Shown piece after piece: positions 1 to 7,577 of a stretch of DNA of 9,808 nucleotides. Source of the DNA: an uncultured Brevundimonas sp. Lineage in GTDB: Bacteria; Pseudomonadota; Alphaproteobacteria; Caulobacterales; Caulobacteraceae. The stretch lies in the NCBI RefSeq assembly GCF_943913055.1, contig NZ_CALTWS010000103.1, positions 1 to 9,808 on the forward strand. Direction: 5' to 3'. The stretch's first letter is position 1. Every line of letters begins with the position of its first letter. Position numbers and translations under genes: made by a program. Below the pieces are notes generated by a model. That model searched no databases, was not told the origin of the DNA, and saw only the letters and a program-made list of their open reading frames with translations.

Positions 1-1
1 G

Positions 2-811
2 GGCTACCATCTGATCGTCTCCAGCTCGCATGACGATGCAGAAGAGGCGTCGGCAGCGATCCGTTCGATGAGGGGGCGGGTCGATGGCCTGATCGTCCTG
101 TCGCCCCATCTGGACGCGGCCAATCTGGCCTCCAGTCTTGCGGGCCGCCTGCCGGTGCTGCTGATGAATGGCGGGGCGGGCGAGGCCGACCGGCCATCGA
201 TCGTCGTCGACAACCACGGCGGCGCAGTCCAGGCGGTAGATCATCTGCTGGAAACCGGACGTCGCCGGATCGTTCATATCTCCGGCCCGGCGGGCAACCT
301 CGAGTCCGAGGCCCGCCTCGCTGGCTATCTTCAGGCGATGGCCAAGGCGGGTCTGCCGACCAGGGTGTTGGACGGGGCCTTCACCCAGGCCTCGGGTCAG
401 GCGGCAGGTGTGCAAATCAGCGAGATGGCCGTGAAACCCGACGCCGTCTTTGCCGCGAATGATATCATGGCGGTCGGGGCCATGCTGGCCTTGCAGGATG
501 CAGGTCTGCGCGTGCCCGAAGACGTCGCCCTGGTCGGCTTCGATGACGTGCCGATCGCCGACATGGTCCGGCCCGGATTGACAACCCTGGGCATCAAGAT
601 CGCCGAAACGGGCCGGGGCGCGCTGGAGCGTCTGGTCCGCATCATCAATACCGCCGACGACGGCCCTGCCGACGTGTCCTGCGAAACCGTGCGACCGCAG
701 TTGGTCGTACGGGCATCCACTGCGGCCGCGTCCTTGGCCCGATCTGCTCACCAACCCGGCGCACGCGCCGTCCATCCTGTTTCAGCCCTGGAGGGGGAGA
801 ACCCACAATGA
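2..811 (+). CDS. LacI-family transcriptional regulator, C-terminal part (5' end outside the window)
   Basis: The reading frame is open from base 2 and gives 269 residues of the periplasmic-binding-protein-like effector domain of a LacI/GalR repressor. Family hallmarks are visible: GYHLIVSSSHDD at the entry, then VDGLIVLSP, the loop DAVFAANDIMAVGAMLALQDAG with the sugar-contacting N-D pair, and VPEDVALVGFDD. The N-terminal helix-turn-helix and hinge helix, roughly 60-70 residues plus the first strand, lie upstream of the window; this is a window-edge truncation, not a pseudogene. An internal ATG at 68 is not the real start, because conserved residues precede it. A tail of about 28 residues follows the usual family end (PQLVVRAST) and looks low in conservation. 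The stop TGA overlaps the receptor start as ATGA. By family knowledge it represses sugar genes until a sugar binds; regulating this locus is inferred from position. The family call is secure, the effector unknown. Confidence 0.93.
   Translation, partial: GYHLIVSSSHDDAEEASAAIRSMRGRVDGLIVLSPHLDAANLASSLAGRLPVLLMNGGAGEADRPSIVVDNHGGAVQAVDHLLETGRRRIVHISGPAGNLESEARLAGYLQAMAKAGLPTRVLDGAFTQASGQAAGVQISEMAVKPDAVFAANDIMAVGAMLALQDAGLRVPEDVALVGFDDVPIADMVRPGLTTLGIKIAETGRGALERLVRIINTADDGPADVSCETVRPQLVVRASTAAASLARSAHQPGARAVHPVSALEGENPQ
757..770. repeat. Perfect short inverted repeat in the 3' end of the LacI gene
   Basis: The sequence CGGCGC-AC-GCGCCG is a perfect 6-base inverted repeat around a 2-base centre, 37 bases upstream of the receptor ATG. 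It lies in the poorly conserved LacI tail, so it could be an operator for a promoter feeding the receptor. It does not contain a recognisable LacI-family operator core with A/T-flanked central CG, and short GC palindromes arise easily in DNA of this composition. Low confidence in any function. Confidence 0.2.
790..799 (+). promoter_or_regulatory. Ribosome binding site of the TonB-dependent receptor gene
   Basis: The purine run GGAGGGGGAG lies 8 bases before the ATG at 808, inside the last codons of the LacI gene. It is the strongest Shine-Dalgarno-like sequence in the window and supports both the 808 start and high translation of the receptor. Confidence 0.75.
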
Positions 812-3800
812 CACGCAACAAGGCTTATCTGGGTGCCGCATCGGCACTGGCTGTCGCAATGTCGCTGGCAGTTGCCGACAGCGCTTTCGCTCAAGCGGCA
901 AGTGCAACGCTGCGAGGAACAGTCTACGAGGGCGCGGCAGCGGAAAGCGGCGGCACCGTCGTGGCGACGGAAGTGGCGACCGGCTACGTCACACGCGGGC
1001 GTGTGGCCAGCAACGGCAGCTATGTACTCCTCGGCCTCCGCCCCGGAACCTACCGGATCGCGGTCACCTCGGCTGACGGCCAGACCGCCGAAGATACTGT
1101 CACGCTTTCGCTGGGCCAAGTGGCGACGCTCGATCTGGACGTCGCGCCCCAGACTACCATTGTAACCGGTTCCACTGAGGGCGCGACCCAGTTGGATGAT
1201 GTCGTGGTGACCGGTCGCCGGATTTTCGAGGTCCGCACGTCCGAAGTGGCGACAAACGTAAATCAGCAGCAGATCAACGATCTGCCGCAAATCAGCCGCA
1301 ACTTCCTGAACTTTGCCGCTCTGGCCCCCGGCGTGGTGGTTCAGGAAGGCGACTCCGAGCGGACGATCTCGGCCGGCGGTCAGCCGTCGGTCGCCATCAA
1401 CGTCTTCATCGACGGTCAGAACCAGAAGGCTACCGTCATCGATGGCGGCGTGGCCGGTCAGGACGACAGTCGCGGCAATCCCTTCCCGCAGGCTGCTATT
1501 CAGGAATTCCGAGTCCTCACGCAGAACTTCAAGGCGGAATACGAGCAGGCGTCATCGGCGATCATTACTTCGGTCAGCCGCTCGGGAACCAACGACTTCT
1601 CGGGTGACATGTTCGTGCAGTGGCAGGATGGCGACTGGATTGCACAGAATGTGTTTTCCGAGCGTCGTGGCGAGCCCAAGCCTCGGCTGGACCGCCTGCA
1701 ATATGGTGGTTCGATCGGTGGGCCGATCATCGAGGACCGACTGCACTACTTCCTGGCTTACGAAAAAAAGGAAGAGACTCGCGATCGCACGGTGTTCCTG
1801 AACCGCACGGAATACACCCCGCTGTTTGACCAATATCTGGGAACCTTCACCGCGCCATTCGAGCAGGACCTGCTCTTCGGCAAACTCTCCTGGCAAATCG
1901 ATGACCGCCAGAGACTGGAGCTGTCTGGCACCTATAGAACCGAGCAGGACATTCGAGACTTCGGTGGAGGCCCTACGGCCGCCGAGCGCGCCAATGCCAT
2001 CAACGGTGACACGCGATCAGTGGTTCTGCGCCATCAGTATCAGGGTGACACCTTCCTGAACGAGGCTTCGATCGATTACTTCAGCTCGGTTTACAATCCT
2101 CGCGCGGTGAATTTTGACCAACCAGGCGCGCGCTATGTTGTATTTAGAGACAATTCAACGACAAATCCGGGATTTCAGTTCAACTATACGAATATAGAAG
2201 CGACTGTTTTTAACCTTGGTGGCGGAACAAATAACCAAGATATCGAACAGGAAAGCCTCACGTTCAAGAATGATCTAACGTTTAATGAAGTCGAGTGGAT
2301 GGGGCGTCACACCATAAAGTTAGGTGTAAAATATTCCCAGCAATCCTACTACGTTGCCAAGGACTTCAACCGAAATCCGTTCTTTACATATGATGTAGAT
2401 GCCCGGCCTGAAGTTGTAGGCAGCTCGACTATTCCTACCCAGGTCAGCCTCAACCTCCCTGTCGAACCGACGTCAGTTGATAACAATGTCTTCGGCATCT
2501 ATCTGCAAGACGACTGGCAAGTGACGGATAAGTTGGAACTCAACCTCGGCATCCGCTGGGATTATGAGGATAATGCCGTCAATAACGACTATGAGACACC
2601 GGCCGAAATTCGCCGGTTCCTGACGGCTCTACAGGCGGCCCCCGCCTATGCGTCGACGGTCGATCTGTCGAACTACATTTCGACGGGTGGGCGCGACGCC
2701 TTCACCGGAGCGATTCAGCCACGTATCGGCTTTTCATATGACATCTTTGGCGATGAGCAGACCGTGCTCTTCGGCGGTGCGGGCCGGTACTACGATCGTA
2801 TCGGCTTCAACTTTGCCTTTTCGGAACGGTTTGGGCCTGTCAACCGCACCAAGAACATCTACTTCTCCCCCGCTGGCGGAACCTACGGCGGGCGCACCGA
2901 CACGGTTGCCTGGAATCCAATCTACGCCACGAGGGAGGGGCTAGACACGCTGTTGGCTGGCACCGTTGGAACGGGCGAGGTCTTCCTGATCAAGAACGAC
3001 GCGGAGATGCCGCACACCGATCAGTTCAATCTCGGCGTTCGCCAGAAGTTTGGAGAAATCCAGACGGCGCTGACCTTCTCCTATGCGAAGACTGAGAATG
3101 AGTTTGGTTGGTATCGCCTAAACGTGAACAGCGACAACTCTGTTGTCGTTCCCCTTCCGAGTGTGATCGATCCCGACACGGGCCAGCCTTTCCAGTATCG
3201 CAACGCTTTCTATTCCGATCACGACCGCGAGCGTGAATACAAGGCGATCTATTTGACGATCGACAAGCCGTACAACGCCGAAGATCGTTATGGCTTCAAC
3301 GTCGCCTACACATATGCTGAAGCTACGCAGAACGGCAGCCGCGATCAGGGCCTCTCGAACTTCGATTTCGACTATGCGTCGATCAGTGCCACGCCGACCT
3401 TCAACTCGCCTGGAACGGATCGTCACCGGGTCGTCCTGTCCGGCACGGTTGGTCTGCCATGGGATTTCCGCCTGTCCAGCCTGATTACTCTGGCTTCTGG
3501 CAAGCCATTCACTGCCTTTAATCCGGGTAATGGTGGCAAGCCGCTGTGGAACGAGTTCTATCCCGAGAAGCACAGCTTCATCATTCCGAACGCCTTTGCC
3601 TATCGTCAGGTTGACCTGCGTCTGACCAAGGAGTTTCAGGTGTGGGGCGGTGACATCGTTGAGTTCACCTTCGATGCCATCAACGTCTTCAATTACAAGA
3701 ACTACAGTGGGTTCAATCAGACTTTGCGCGTCAACAACAACACGCCTCCTGCCGCCTTCAACCCAACCTTTGGCGATCCTACCGCCCAGTTCTTGCCGAC

Positions 3801-3837
3801 CCGCAGCTTCCAGGTCGGACTTCGTTATCGCTGGTAA
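808..3837 (+). CDS. Oar-like TonB-dependent outer-membrane receptor with N-terminal carboxypeptidase-regulatory-like domain
   Basis: A 1009-residue outer-membrane receptor expected to import a ligand too large for porins, driven by TonB-ExbB-ExbD. Residues 1-28 form a Sec signal peptide with cleavage after AFA, before Q29. Residues about 31-112 form a carboxypeptidase-regulatory-like beta-sandwich (LRGTVYEG...GLRPGTYRIAV), as in the Oar group. A TonB-box-like LDDVVVTG follows at 129-136. The plug contains SRSGTNDFSG, and the 22-stranded barrel includes NNVFGIYLQDDWQVTDKLEL and ends in FQVGLRYRW, with a terminal aromatic Trp rather than the more common Phe. Length is typical for the group. The start is set by a strong ribosome site and overlaps the LacI stop by 4 bases. 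Codons in about 2161-2400 are distinctly AT-rich (AGA, ATA, TTA, GTA), unlike the rest of the gene. Substrate cannot be read from sequence; the neighbouring hydrolase and importer suggest an oligosaccharide. Confidence 0.93.
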   Translation: MTRNKAYLGAASALAVAMSLAVADSAFAQAASATLRGTVYEGAAAESGGTVVATEVATGYVTRGRVASNGSYVLLGLRPGTYRIAVTSADGQTAEDTVTLSLGQVATLDLDVAPQTTIVTGSTEGATQLDDVVVTGRRIFEVRTSEVATNVNQQQINDLPQISRNFLNFAALAPGVVVQEGDSERTISAGGQPSVAINVFIDGQNQKATVIDGGVAGQDDSRGNPFPQAAIQEFRVLTQNFKAEYEQASSAIITSVSRSGTNDFSGDMFVQWQDGDWIAQNVFSERRGEPKPRLDRLQYGGSIGGPIIEDRLHYFLAYEKKEETRDRTVFLNRTEYTPLFDQYLGTFTAPFEQDLLFGKLSWQIDDRQRLELSGTYRTEQDIRDFGGGPTAAERANAINGDTRSVVLRHQYQGDTFLNEASIDYFSSVYNPRAVNFDQPGARYVVFRDNSTTNPGFQFNYTNIEATVFNLGGGTNNQDIEQESLTFKNDLTFNEVEWMGRHTIKLGVKYSQQSYYVAKDFNRNPFFTYDVDARPEVVGSSTIPTQVSLNLPVEPTSVDNNVFGIYLQDDWQVTDKLELNLGIRWDYEDNAVNNDYETPAEIRRFLTALQAAPAYASTVDLSNYISTGGRDAFTGAIQPRIGFSYDIFGDEQTVLFGGAGRYYDRIGFNFAFSERFGPVNRTKNIYFSPAGGTYGGRTDTVAWNPIYATREGLDTLLAGTVGTGEVFLIKNDAEMPHTDQFNLGVRQKFGEIQTALTFSYAKTENEFGWYRLNVNSDNSVVVPLPSVIDPDTGQPFQYRNAFYSDHDREREYKAIYLTIDKPYNAEDRYGFNVAYTYAEATQNGSRDQGLSNFDFDYASISATPTFNSPGTDRHRVVLSGTVGLPWDFRLSSLITLASGKPFTAFNPGNGGKPLWNEFYPEKHSFIIPNAFAYRQVDLRLTKEFQVWGGDIVEFTFDAINVFNYKNYSGFNQTLRVNNNTPPAAFNPTFGDPTAQFLPTRSFQVGLRYRW

Positions 3838-3854
3838 ACTCTCCTGAGCCTGAA

Positions 3855-3891
3855 GGCCGCCCCTCGCATGTCGAGGGGCGGCCGATTTTTT
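3855..3891 (+). terminator. Intrinsic (rho-independent) terminator after the receptor gene
   Basis: A perfect 12-base-pair stem, GGCCGCCCCTCG (3855-3866) and CGAGGGGCGGCC (3872-3883), encloses a 5-base loop CATGT and is followed by GA and six T residues (3886-3891). It begins 18 bases after the receptor stop. The very GC-rich stem and T-tract make this a textbook terminator. It should end most receptor transcripts and lower read-through into the hydrolase and transporter genes; it may also protect the receptor mRNA 3' end. Confidence 0.93.
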
Positions 3892-3912
3892 GACTGTTCT
3901 CTGTTTGCGTAA

Positions 3913-3917
3913 GAAGG
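3913..3917 (+). promoter_or_regulatory. Ribosome binding site that decides the hydrolase start
   Basis: GAAGG lies 8 bases before the ATG at 3926 but only 2 bases before the in-frame ATG at 3920. Spacing therefore favours 3926, which also gives a compact twin-arginine signal beginning MDRRGF. Confidence 0.55.
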
Positions 3918-3925
3918 TGATGCCC

Positions 3926-5368
3926 ATGGATCGTCGCGGATTTCTGATGGGCACGGCTGTGGCCTCGGCGGCGATGCTGGGGCTGGGCATCAATCAGGCC
4001 AATGCGCAGGTGCAGAGGCCTCCGCTGGTGAGCAATCCCGTCGATCCCGAGATGGACGAGCTTCAGCGGCGCACATTCGACTGGTTTACCCATGTCACCA
4101 ATCGCACGAATGGCCTGACGCCGGACCGCTGGCCGACACCGTCCTTTTCATCTGTGGCGGCCGTCGGCTTCGCCCTGACCTGCTGGCCCATCGGGGTCGA
4201 GCGCGGCTGGATGAGCCGGGAGGAGGCGCGCGAGCGGACCCTGACGACTATCCGCTTCTTCCACGACCTGCCGCAGGGGCCGGAGGCGACGGGCGTCGGC
4301 GGCTACAAGGGCTTCTTCTACCACTTCCTGGATATGAACACCGGCCACCGCTTCGGACGGACCGAGCTTTCGACGGTCGATACGACGTTACTGATTGCCG
4401 GCATGCTGTTCGCCGCGCGCTGGTTCGACGGCTCGCACCGGGACGAGCGCGAGATCCGGCGTCTGGCGCAACGCGTCTACGAGCGGGTGGAGTGGGACTG
4501 GGTCGTGGTCCGGCCGAACCGGATCAGCATGGGCTGGCACCCCGAGAGCGGCTTCATCGAGGCCGACTGGAACGTCTATAACGAGGGAATGCTGGTCCTG
4601 CTGCTGGCCATCGGCAGCCCGACACACCCGGTTCCGGCCAGCGTCTGGGACGAATGGTGCAGTGTCTACGACCGCAGCTGGTCGGACCGATGGGGTCGCC
4701 CGCACCTGCATTTCCCGCCCCTGTTCGGGCATCAGTTCAGCCATCTGTTCGTCGACTTCCGCGGCATCCAGGACGCCTGGCTGCGTGACAAGTCCGCCGA
4801 GATTCCCGGCTTCGACTATTTCGAAAACAGCCGCCGGGCGGTTGAAGGCCAGCGGGCCTATGCCGTCGAGAACAGTTTGCGCTGGAAGGGATATTCCGCA
4901 GATGTCTGGGGCCTGACAGCCTGCGACGGACCGGGCGATTTCAGACAGGTGGTCTTTGACGACACGGAGCGGGAGTTCTTCAGCTATTCCGCCCGCGGTC
5001 CCGGCGACCGCGACGACGGCACGATCGCCCCCACTGCTGCCATGTCGTCCCTGCCGTTCGCGCCCGCCGAAGTCACGGCCTGCCTGAAGGCGATGAAGGC
5101 ACAGTATCCGGACGTCTATACGCGGTATGGATTCCTCGACGCCTTCAACCCGACCCTGACGGAGACAGGCGCGCCCTTACGGCACGGCAAGATCACGCCG
5201 GGCGGCTGGATCGCGGACGATCATCTGGGCATCGACCAAGGCCCGATCGTCATCCAGATCGAGAACCACCGCAGCGACATCGTCTGGAGCCGGATGCGCG
5301 GCGAGCCGAACCTGACACGGGGGCTGAAGCGGGCCGGCTTCACCGGGGCGTGGCTGGGTCGCGGATGA
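3926..5368 (+). CDS. Tat-exported glucoamylase-like (PF10091/GH144-type) glycoside hydrolase
   Basis: A 480-residue exported enzyme predicted to cleave a glucan or gluco-oligosaccharide in the periplasm. The N-terminus DRRGFLMG carries a twin-arginine motif (R3-R4), followed by a hydrophobic stretch and a cleavage site after ANA (about residue 28). The mature part fits the all-helical barrel of the glucoamylase-like family: FDWF at 51-54, GYKGFFYHFLDMNTGHR at 126-142, ELSTVDTTLLIAG at 147-159 (E147 and D152 acidic), YNEGM at 218-222 (E220), GHQFSHLF at 268-275, WGLTACDGP at 328-336, DGTIAPTAAMSSLPFAP at 364-380, and a C-terminal block GWIADDHLGIDQGPIV near 427-442. Which acids are catalytic is inferred only. 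Length matches single-domain members; the family includes GH144 beta-1,2-glucanases but members of unknown specificity too. The stop overlaps the next gene as ATGA. Exported Tat substrates normally fold in the cytoplasm first. Family call is strong, substrate uncertain. Confidence 0.88.
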   Translation: MDRRGFLMGTAVASAAMLGLGINQANAQVQRPPLVSNPVDPEMDELQRRTFDWFTHVTNRTNGLTPDRWPTPSFSSVAAVGFALTCWPIGVERGWMSREEARERTLTTIRFFHDLPQGPEATGVGGYKGFFYHFLDMNTGHRFGRTELSTVDTTLLIAGMLFAARWFDGSHRDEREIRRLAQRVYERVEWDWVVVRPNRISMGWHPESGFIEADWNVYNEGMLVLLLAIGSPTHPVPASVWDEWCSVYDRSWSDRWGRPHLHFPPLFGHQFSHLFVDFRGIQDAWLRDKSAEIPGFDYFENSRRAVEGQRAYAVENSLRWKGYSADVWGLTACDGPGDFRQVVFDDTEREFFSYSARGPGDRDDGTIAPTAAMSSLPFAPAEVTACLKAMKAQYPDVYTRYGFLDAFNPTLTETGAPLRHGKITPGGWIADDHLGIDQGPIVIQIENHRSDIVWSRMRGEPNLTRGLKRAGFTGAWLGRG

Positions 5369-6639
5369 GCCTCTTCCGCCCGGATCGCAGGACGGCGCTG
5401 GGCCTGCTGGCCGGTGCGGGCGCGGCCGGGCTGACGGGTTGCGCCCCGCGCGATGACGGCACGACCCGTCTGCGGTTCTGGGCCATGGGATCGGAGGCGA
5501 CCAATGTCGGGCAATTGCTGCCGGAGTTCGAGCGACTGAATCCCGGCATCCGGGTCGAGGTGCAGGCCCTGCCGTGGACGGCGGCGCACTCCAAGCTGCT
5601 GACCTCCTATGCCGGTTCGTCGCTGCCAGACCTCAGCCAGGTCGGCAACACCTGGGTGTCGGAGATGACGGCCATCGGCGCGATCAGCCCCCTGCCGGGC
5701 TTTGCCGACGACCTGCTGACCGATCAGTTCCCGGCGGTGCTGGAGACCAACGAAATCAACGGCCGTCCGATGGCGACGCCCTGGTATGTCGATACCCGGC
5801 TGATCTTCTATCGCAGAGACCTGCTGGAGCGTGCCGGATACGACGCCGTGCCCCAGACCTGGGACGGCTGGAAACAGGCGATGCATGCGGTCAAGCGCGT
5901 GGCCGGGCCCGGAAACTATGCGGTGCTACTACCGGTCAATGAGTTCGAGCAACTGCTGACCTTCGGATTGCAGGGGGCCGAGCCGCTGCTGCGCGACCGC
6001 GACACGCGCGGCAACTTCTCCAGCCCGTCGTTCGTCGCGGCCCTGGCTTTCTACAAGAGCCTGTTCGACGAGGGTCTGGCCCCGTTGGCGTCGTCGACCC
6101 AGATTTCCAACGTCTGGACCGAGTTCGAGCGCGGCTATTTCAGCTTCTACTTCTCGGGGCCGTGGAGCATCGGTGATTTCAAGACGCGTCTGGCACCGAC
6201 CACGCGGTGGATGACGTCCGGCGTGCCGGGACCGACCGGGCCGGGGGCCTCGGCTCCGGGCGGCTCGTCGCTGGTGGTCTATCGGTCTTCGCCGCATCAG
6301 GAAGCGGCCTGGAAGCTGGTACGCTATCTGTCCGATCCGGCGGTGCAGGCGCGGTTCAACGGCATCACCGGCAATTTGCCCGCGCGCGAGAGTGCCTGGG
6401 CCACGCCGACGGTGGCGGGCGACCCCTATATCGCGGCCTTCAAGGGCCAGCTTTCGCGCGCCAGGGCCGTGCCCAAGGTGCCGGAGTGGGAGCGGATCGT
6501 CACCGAGATGCAGATCGTCGCCGAGCGCATGGTGCGCGGAGAATACACGCCCGCTACCGCCGGGGCCGAGATCGATCGTCGGGCCGATCGCCTTCTGGAA
6601 AAACGCCGCTGGATGATCGAACAGGGGAGGGCGGAGTGA
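5365..6639 (+). CDS. ABC sugar importer substrate-binding lipoprotein (family 1 / CUT1 type)
   Basis: A 424-residue extracytoplasmic solute-binding protein that would deliver a sugar to the two permeases encoded next. The N-terminus has paired arginines (R8-R9, in PDRRTALG), a hydrophobic stretch and the lipobox LTGC with C26 as the lipidated cysteine, so it looks like a Tat-exported lipoprotein. The mature part shows family features: TTRLRFWAMGSEA at 33-45, an extended strand/helix pair with FERLNPGIRVEVQALPW, LPDLSQVGNTW at 87-97, NGRPMATPWYVDTRLIFYRRDLLERAG, FSFYFSGPWSIGDF at 259-272, and a tail with EAAWKLVRYLSD. Aromatic residues (W140, Y141, W268) are plausible sugar-stacking contacts. 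The ATG at 5365 overlaps the hydrolase stop by 4 bases and has only a weak ribosome site (GGGT), suggesting translational coupling. A GTG at 5350 is an alternative start adding 5 residues. Sugar identity is unknown. Confidence 0.92.
   Translation: MSLFRPDRRTALGLLAGAGAAGLTGCAPRDDGTTRLRFWAMGSEATNVGQLLPEFERLNPGIRVEVQALPWTAAHSKLLTSYAGSSLPDLSQVGNTWVSEMTAIGAISPLPGFADDLLTDQFPAVLETNEINGRPMATPWYVDTRLIFYRRDLLERAGYDAVPQTWDGWKQAMHAVKRVAGPGNYAVLLPVNEFEQLLTFGLQGAEPLLRDRDTRGNFSSPSFVAALAFYKSLFDEGLAPLASSTQISNVWTEFERGYFSFYFSGPWSIGDFKTRLAPTTRWMTSGVPGPTGPGASAPGGSSLVVYRSSPHQEAAWKLVRYLSDPAVQARFNGITGNLPARESAWATPTVAGDPYIAAFKGQLSRARAVPKVPEWERIVTEMQIVAERMVRGEYTPATAGAEIDRRADRLLEKRRWMIEQGRAE
6624..6630 (+). promoter_or_regulatory. 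Ribosome binding site supporting the GTG start of the first permease
   Basis: GGGGAGG lies 5 bases before GTG at 6636, within the last codons of the binding-protein gene. It supports a GTG start at the 4-base GTGA overlap; no ATG nearby gives the family's short cytoplasmic N-terminus. Confidence 0.65.
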
Positions 6640-7577
6640 CCGCACAGCCGATCCCGCCGCTGACGGCCAAGGCCACACGCAGACCGGGCACGCCCCGCTC
6701 GCGCGAGCGCGCCGCCTGGGGTTTCGTGGCTCCGGCCCTGATCGCCATTGCCGTCTTCTTTGCCATTCCGGTCTTTGCGGCCTTGCTGCTCAGCCTGACC
6801 GATTTCGACATCTACGCCTTGGCCGACATCGGCAACATGCGGTTCGTGGGCCTTCGGAACTATGAGCGGCTGTTCACCAATCCGTTGTTCTGGACGGCGA
6901 TGAAGAACACCGGCGTCTTCACGGTCATAGGCGTGCCTCTGTCGATCGCCACGTCCCTGGCAGCGGCGGTGATCCTGAACGCCCGCGTGATCAAGTGGCG
7001 GCCGATCTGGCGGGTGGCCTTCTTCGCCCCCTTCGTGACCACCTTGGTGGCTACGGCGGTGCTCTGGAACTACCTGCTGCACACCAAATACGGCGTCATC
7101 AACTGGGCCATTGGAGCGGTAGGGATTCCGCCTGTGGACTGGCTGGGCCAGCCTTCGACCTCTATCCCGGCGATACTGATGTTCGTGGTGTGGAAGATCT
7201 TCGGCTATAATATGCTGATCTTCCTGGCCGTGCTGCAGACCGTGCCGGACGACCTGTACGAAGCCGCGCGCATCGACGGGGCCGGCCCGTGGAAACAGTT
7301 CCGCCACGTGACGCTGCCCGCCATCGCGCCGACCCTGCTGCTGGTGTCGATCATCTCGGTCGCGGGCTTCTTCCAGCTGTTCGCCGAGCCCTATGTGATG
7401 ACCCAAGGCGGTCCCGCACAGTCGACCGTGACGGTGCTCTACTTCATGTATGAAGAGGGCTTCAAATGGTGGAATCTGGGCTCCGCCAGCGCCGTCGCCT
7501 TCGTGCTGTTCCTCTGCATCCTGGCCGTCACCCTGGTCCAGCTGGCCGTGGCCAAGCGTCTGGGGGCCTACGAATGA
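6636..7577 (+). CDS. ABC sugar importer permease, MalF/LacF-like (CUT1)
   Basis: A 313-residue inner-membrane subunit that, with the next gene product, forms the translocation pore of a sugar importer. After a basic cytoplasmic N-terminus (about 26 residues) there are six likely membrane segments, near 28-53, 92-115, 125-147, 176-200, 228-250 and 282-304. The ATPase-contacting EAA loop is intact: EAARIDGAGPWKQFRHVTLP, starting at E209. It is followed by the typical LFAEPYVMTQGGPAQST at 248-264, a signature of MalF-type subunits. The start is GTG at 6636, overlapping the binding-protein stop by 4 bases, with a good ribosome site. The frame is open much further upstream, but that extension overlaps the binding-protein gene out of frame and is not coding. 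It overlaps the second permease by 4 bases. Substrate is set mainly by the binding protein and is unknown. Confidence 0.94.
   Translation: MTAQPIPPLTAKATRRPGTPRSRERAAWGFVAPALIAIAVFFAIPVFAALLLSLTDFDIYALADIGNMRFVGLRNYERLFTNPLFWTAMKNTGVFTVIGVPLSIATSLAAAVILNARVIKWRPIWRVAFFAPFVTTLVATAVLWNYLLHTKYGVINWAIGAVGIPPVDWLGQPSTSIPAILMFVVWKIFGYNMLIFLAVLQTVPDDLYEAARIDGAGPWKQFRHVTLPAIAPTLLLVSIISVAGFFQLFAEPYVMTQGGPAQSTVTVLYFMYEEGFKWWNLGSASAVAFVLFLCILAVTLVQLAVAKRLGAYE

Noticed and set aside
680..699. TGCG...CGCA dyad with GAAACCG as a possible LacI operator
   Set aside because: Only the outer four bases are symmetric; the interior is not palindromic and the site lies in conserved LacI coding sequence.
748..1290. 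Minus-strand open frame of 180 codons across the LacI/receptor junction
   Set aside because: It is antisense to the receptor signal peptide and N-terminal domain, which are well supported, and has no recognisable features.
3890..3918. Promoter with -35 TTGACT at 3890-3895
   Set aside because: No TATAAT-like -10 at 16-18 bases and no good GCTANAWC-like alphaproteobacterial -10 at 10-14 bases; kept only as a remark in the terminator finding.
3890..3925. Start of the hydrolase at a TTG inside the terminator T-tract
   Set aside because: It would need translation initiation within the terminator, has no ribosome site, and adds residues ahead of the twin-arginine signal. ATG 3926 fits better.
3118..3993. 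Minus-strand open frame of 291 codons crossing the receptor 3' end and the terminator
   Set aside because: It runs through the terminator and opposite a well-supported receptor gene, has no ribosome site of note and shows no recognisable domain.
6207..6635. Upstream extension of the first permease frame
   Set aside because: The extension overlaps the binding-protein gene in another frame, is Gly/Arg-rich, and lacks homology; the family N-terminus begins at the GTG at 6636.
7466..7573. Upstream extension of the second permease frame to an ATG at 7466
   Set aside because: It lies inside the last transmembrane segment of the first permease in another frame; the ATGA overlap at 7574 gives the normal MalG-type start.
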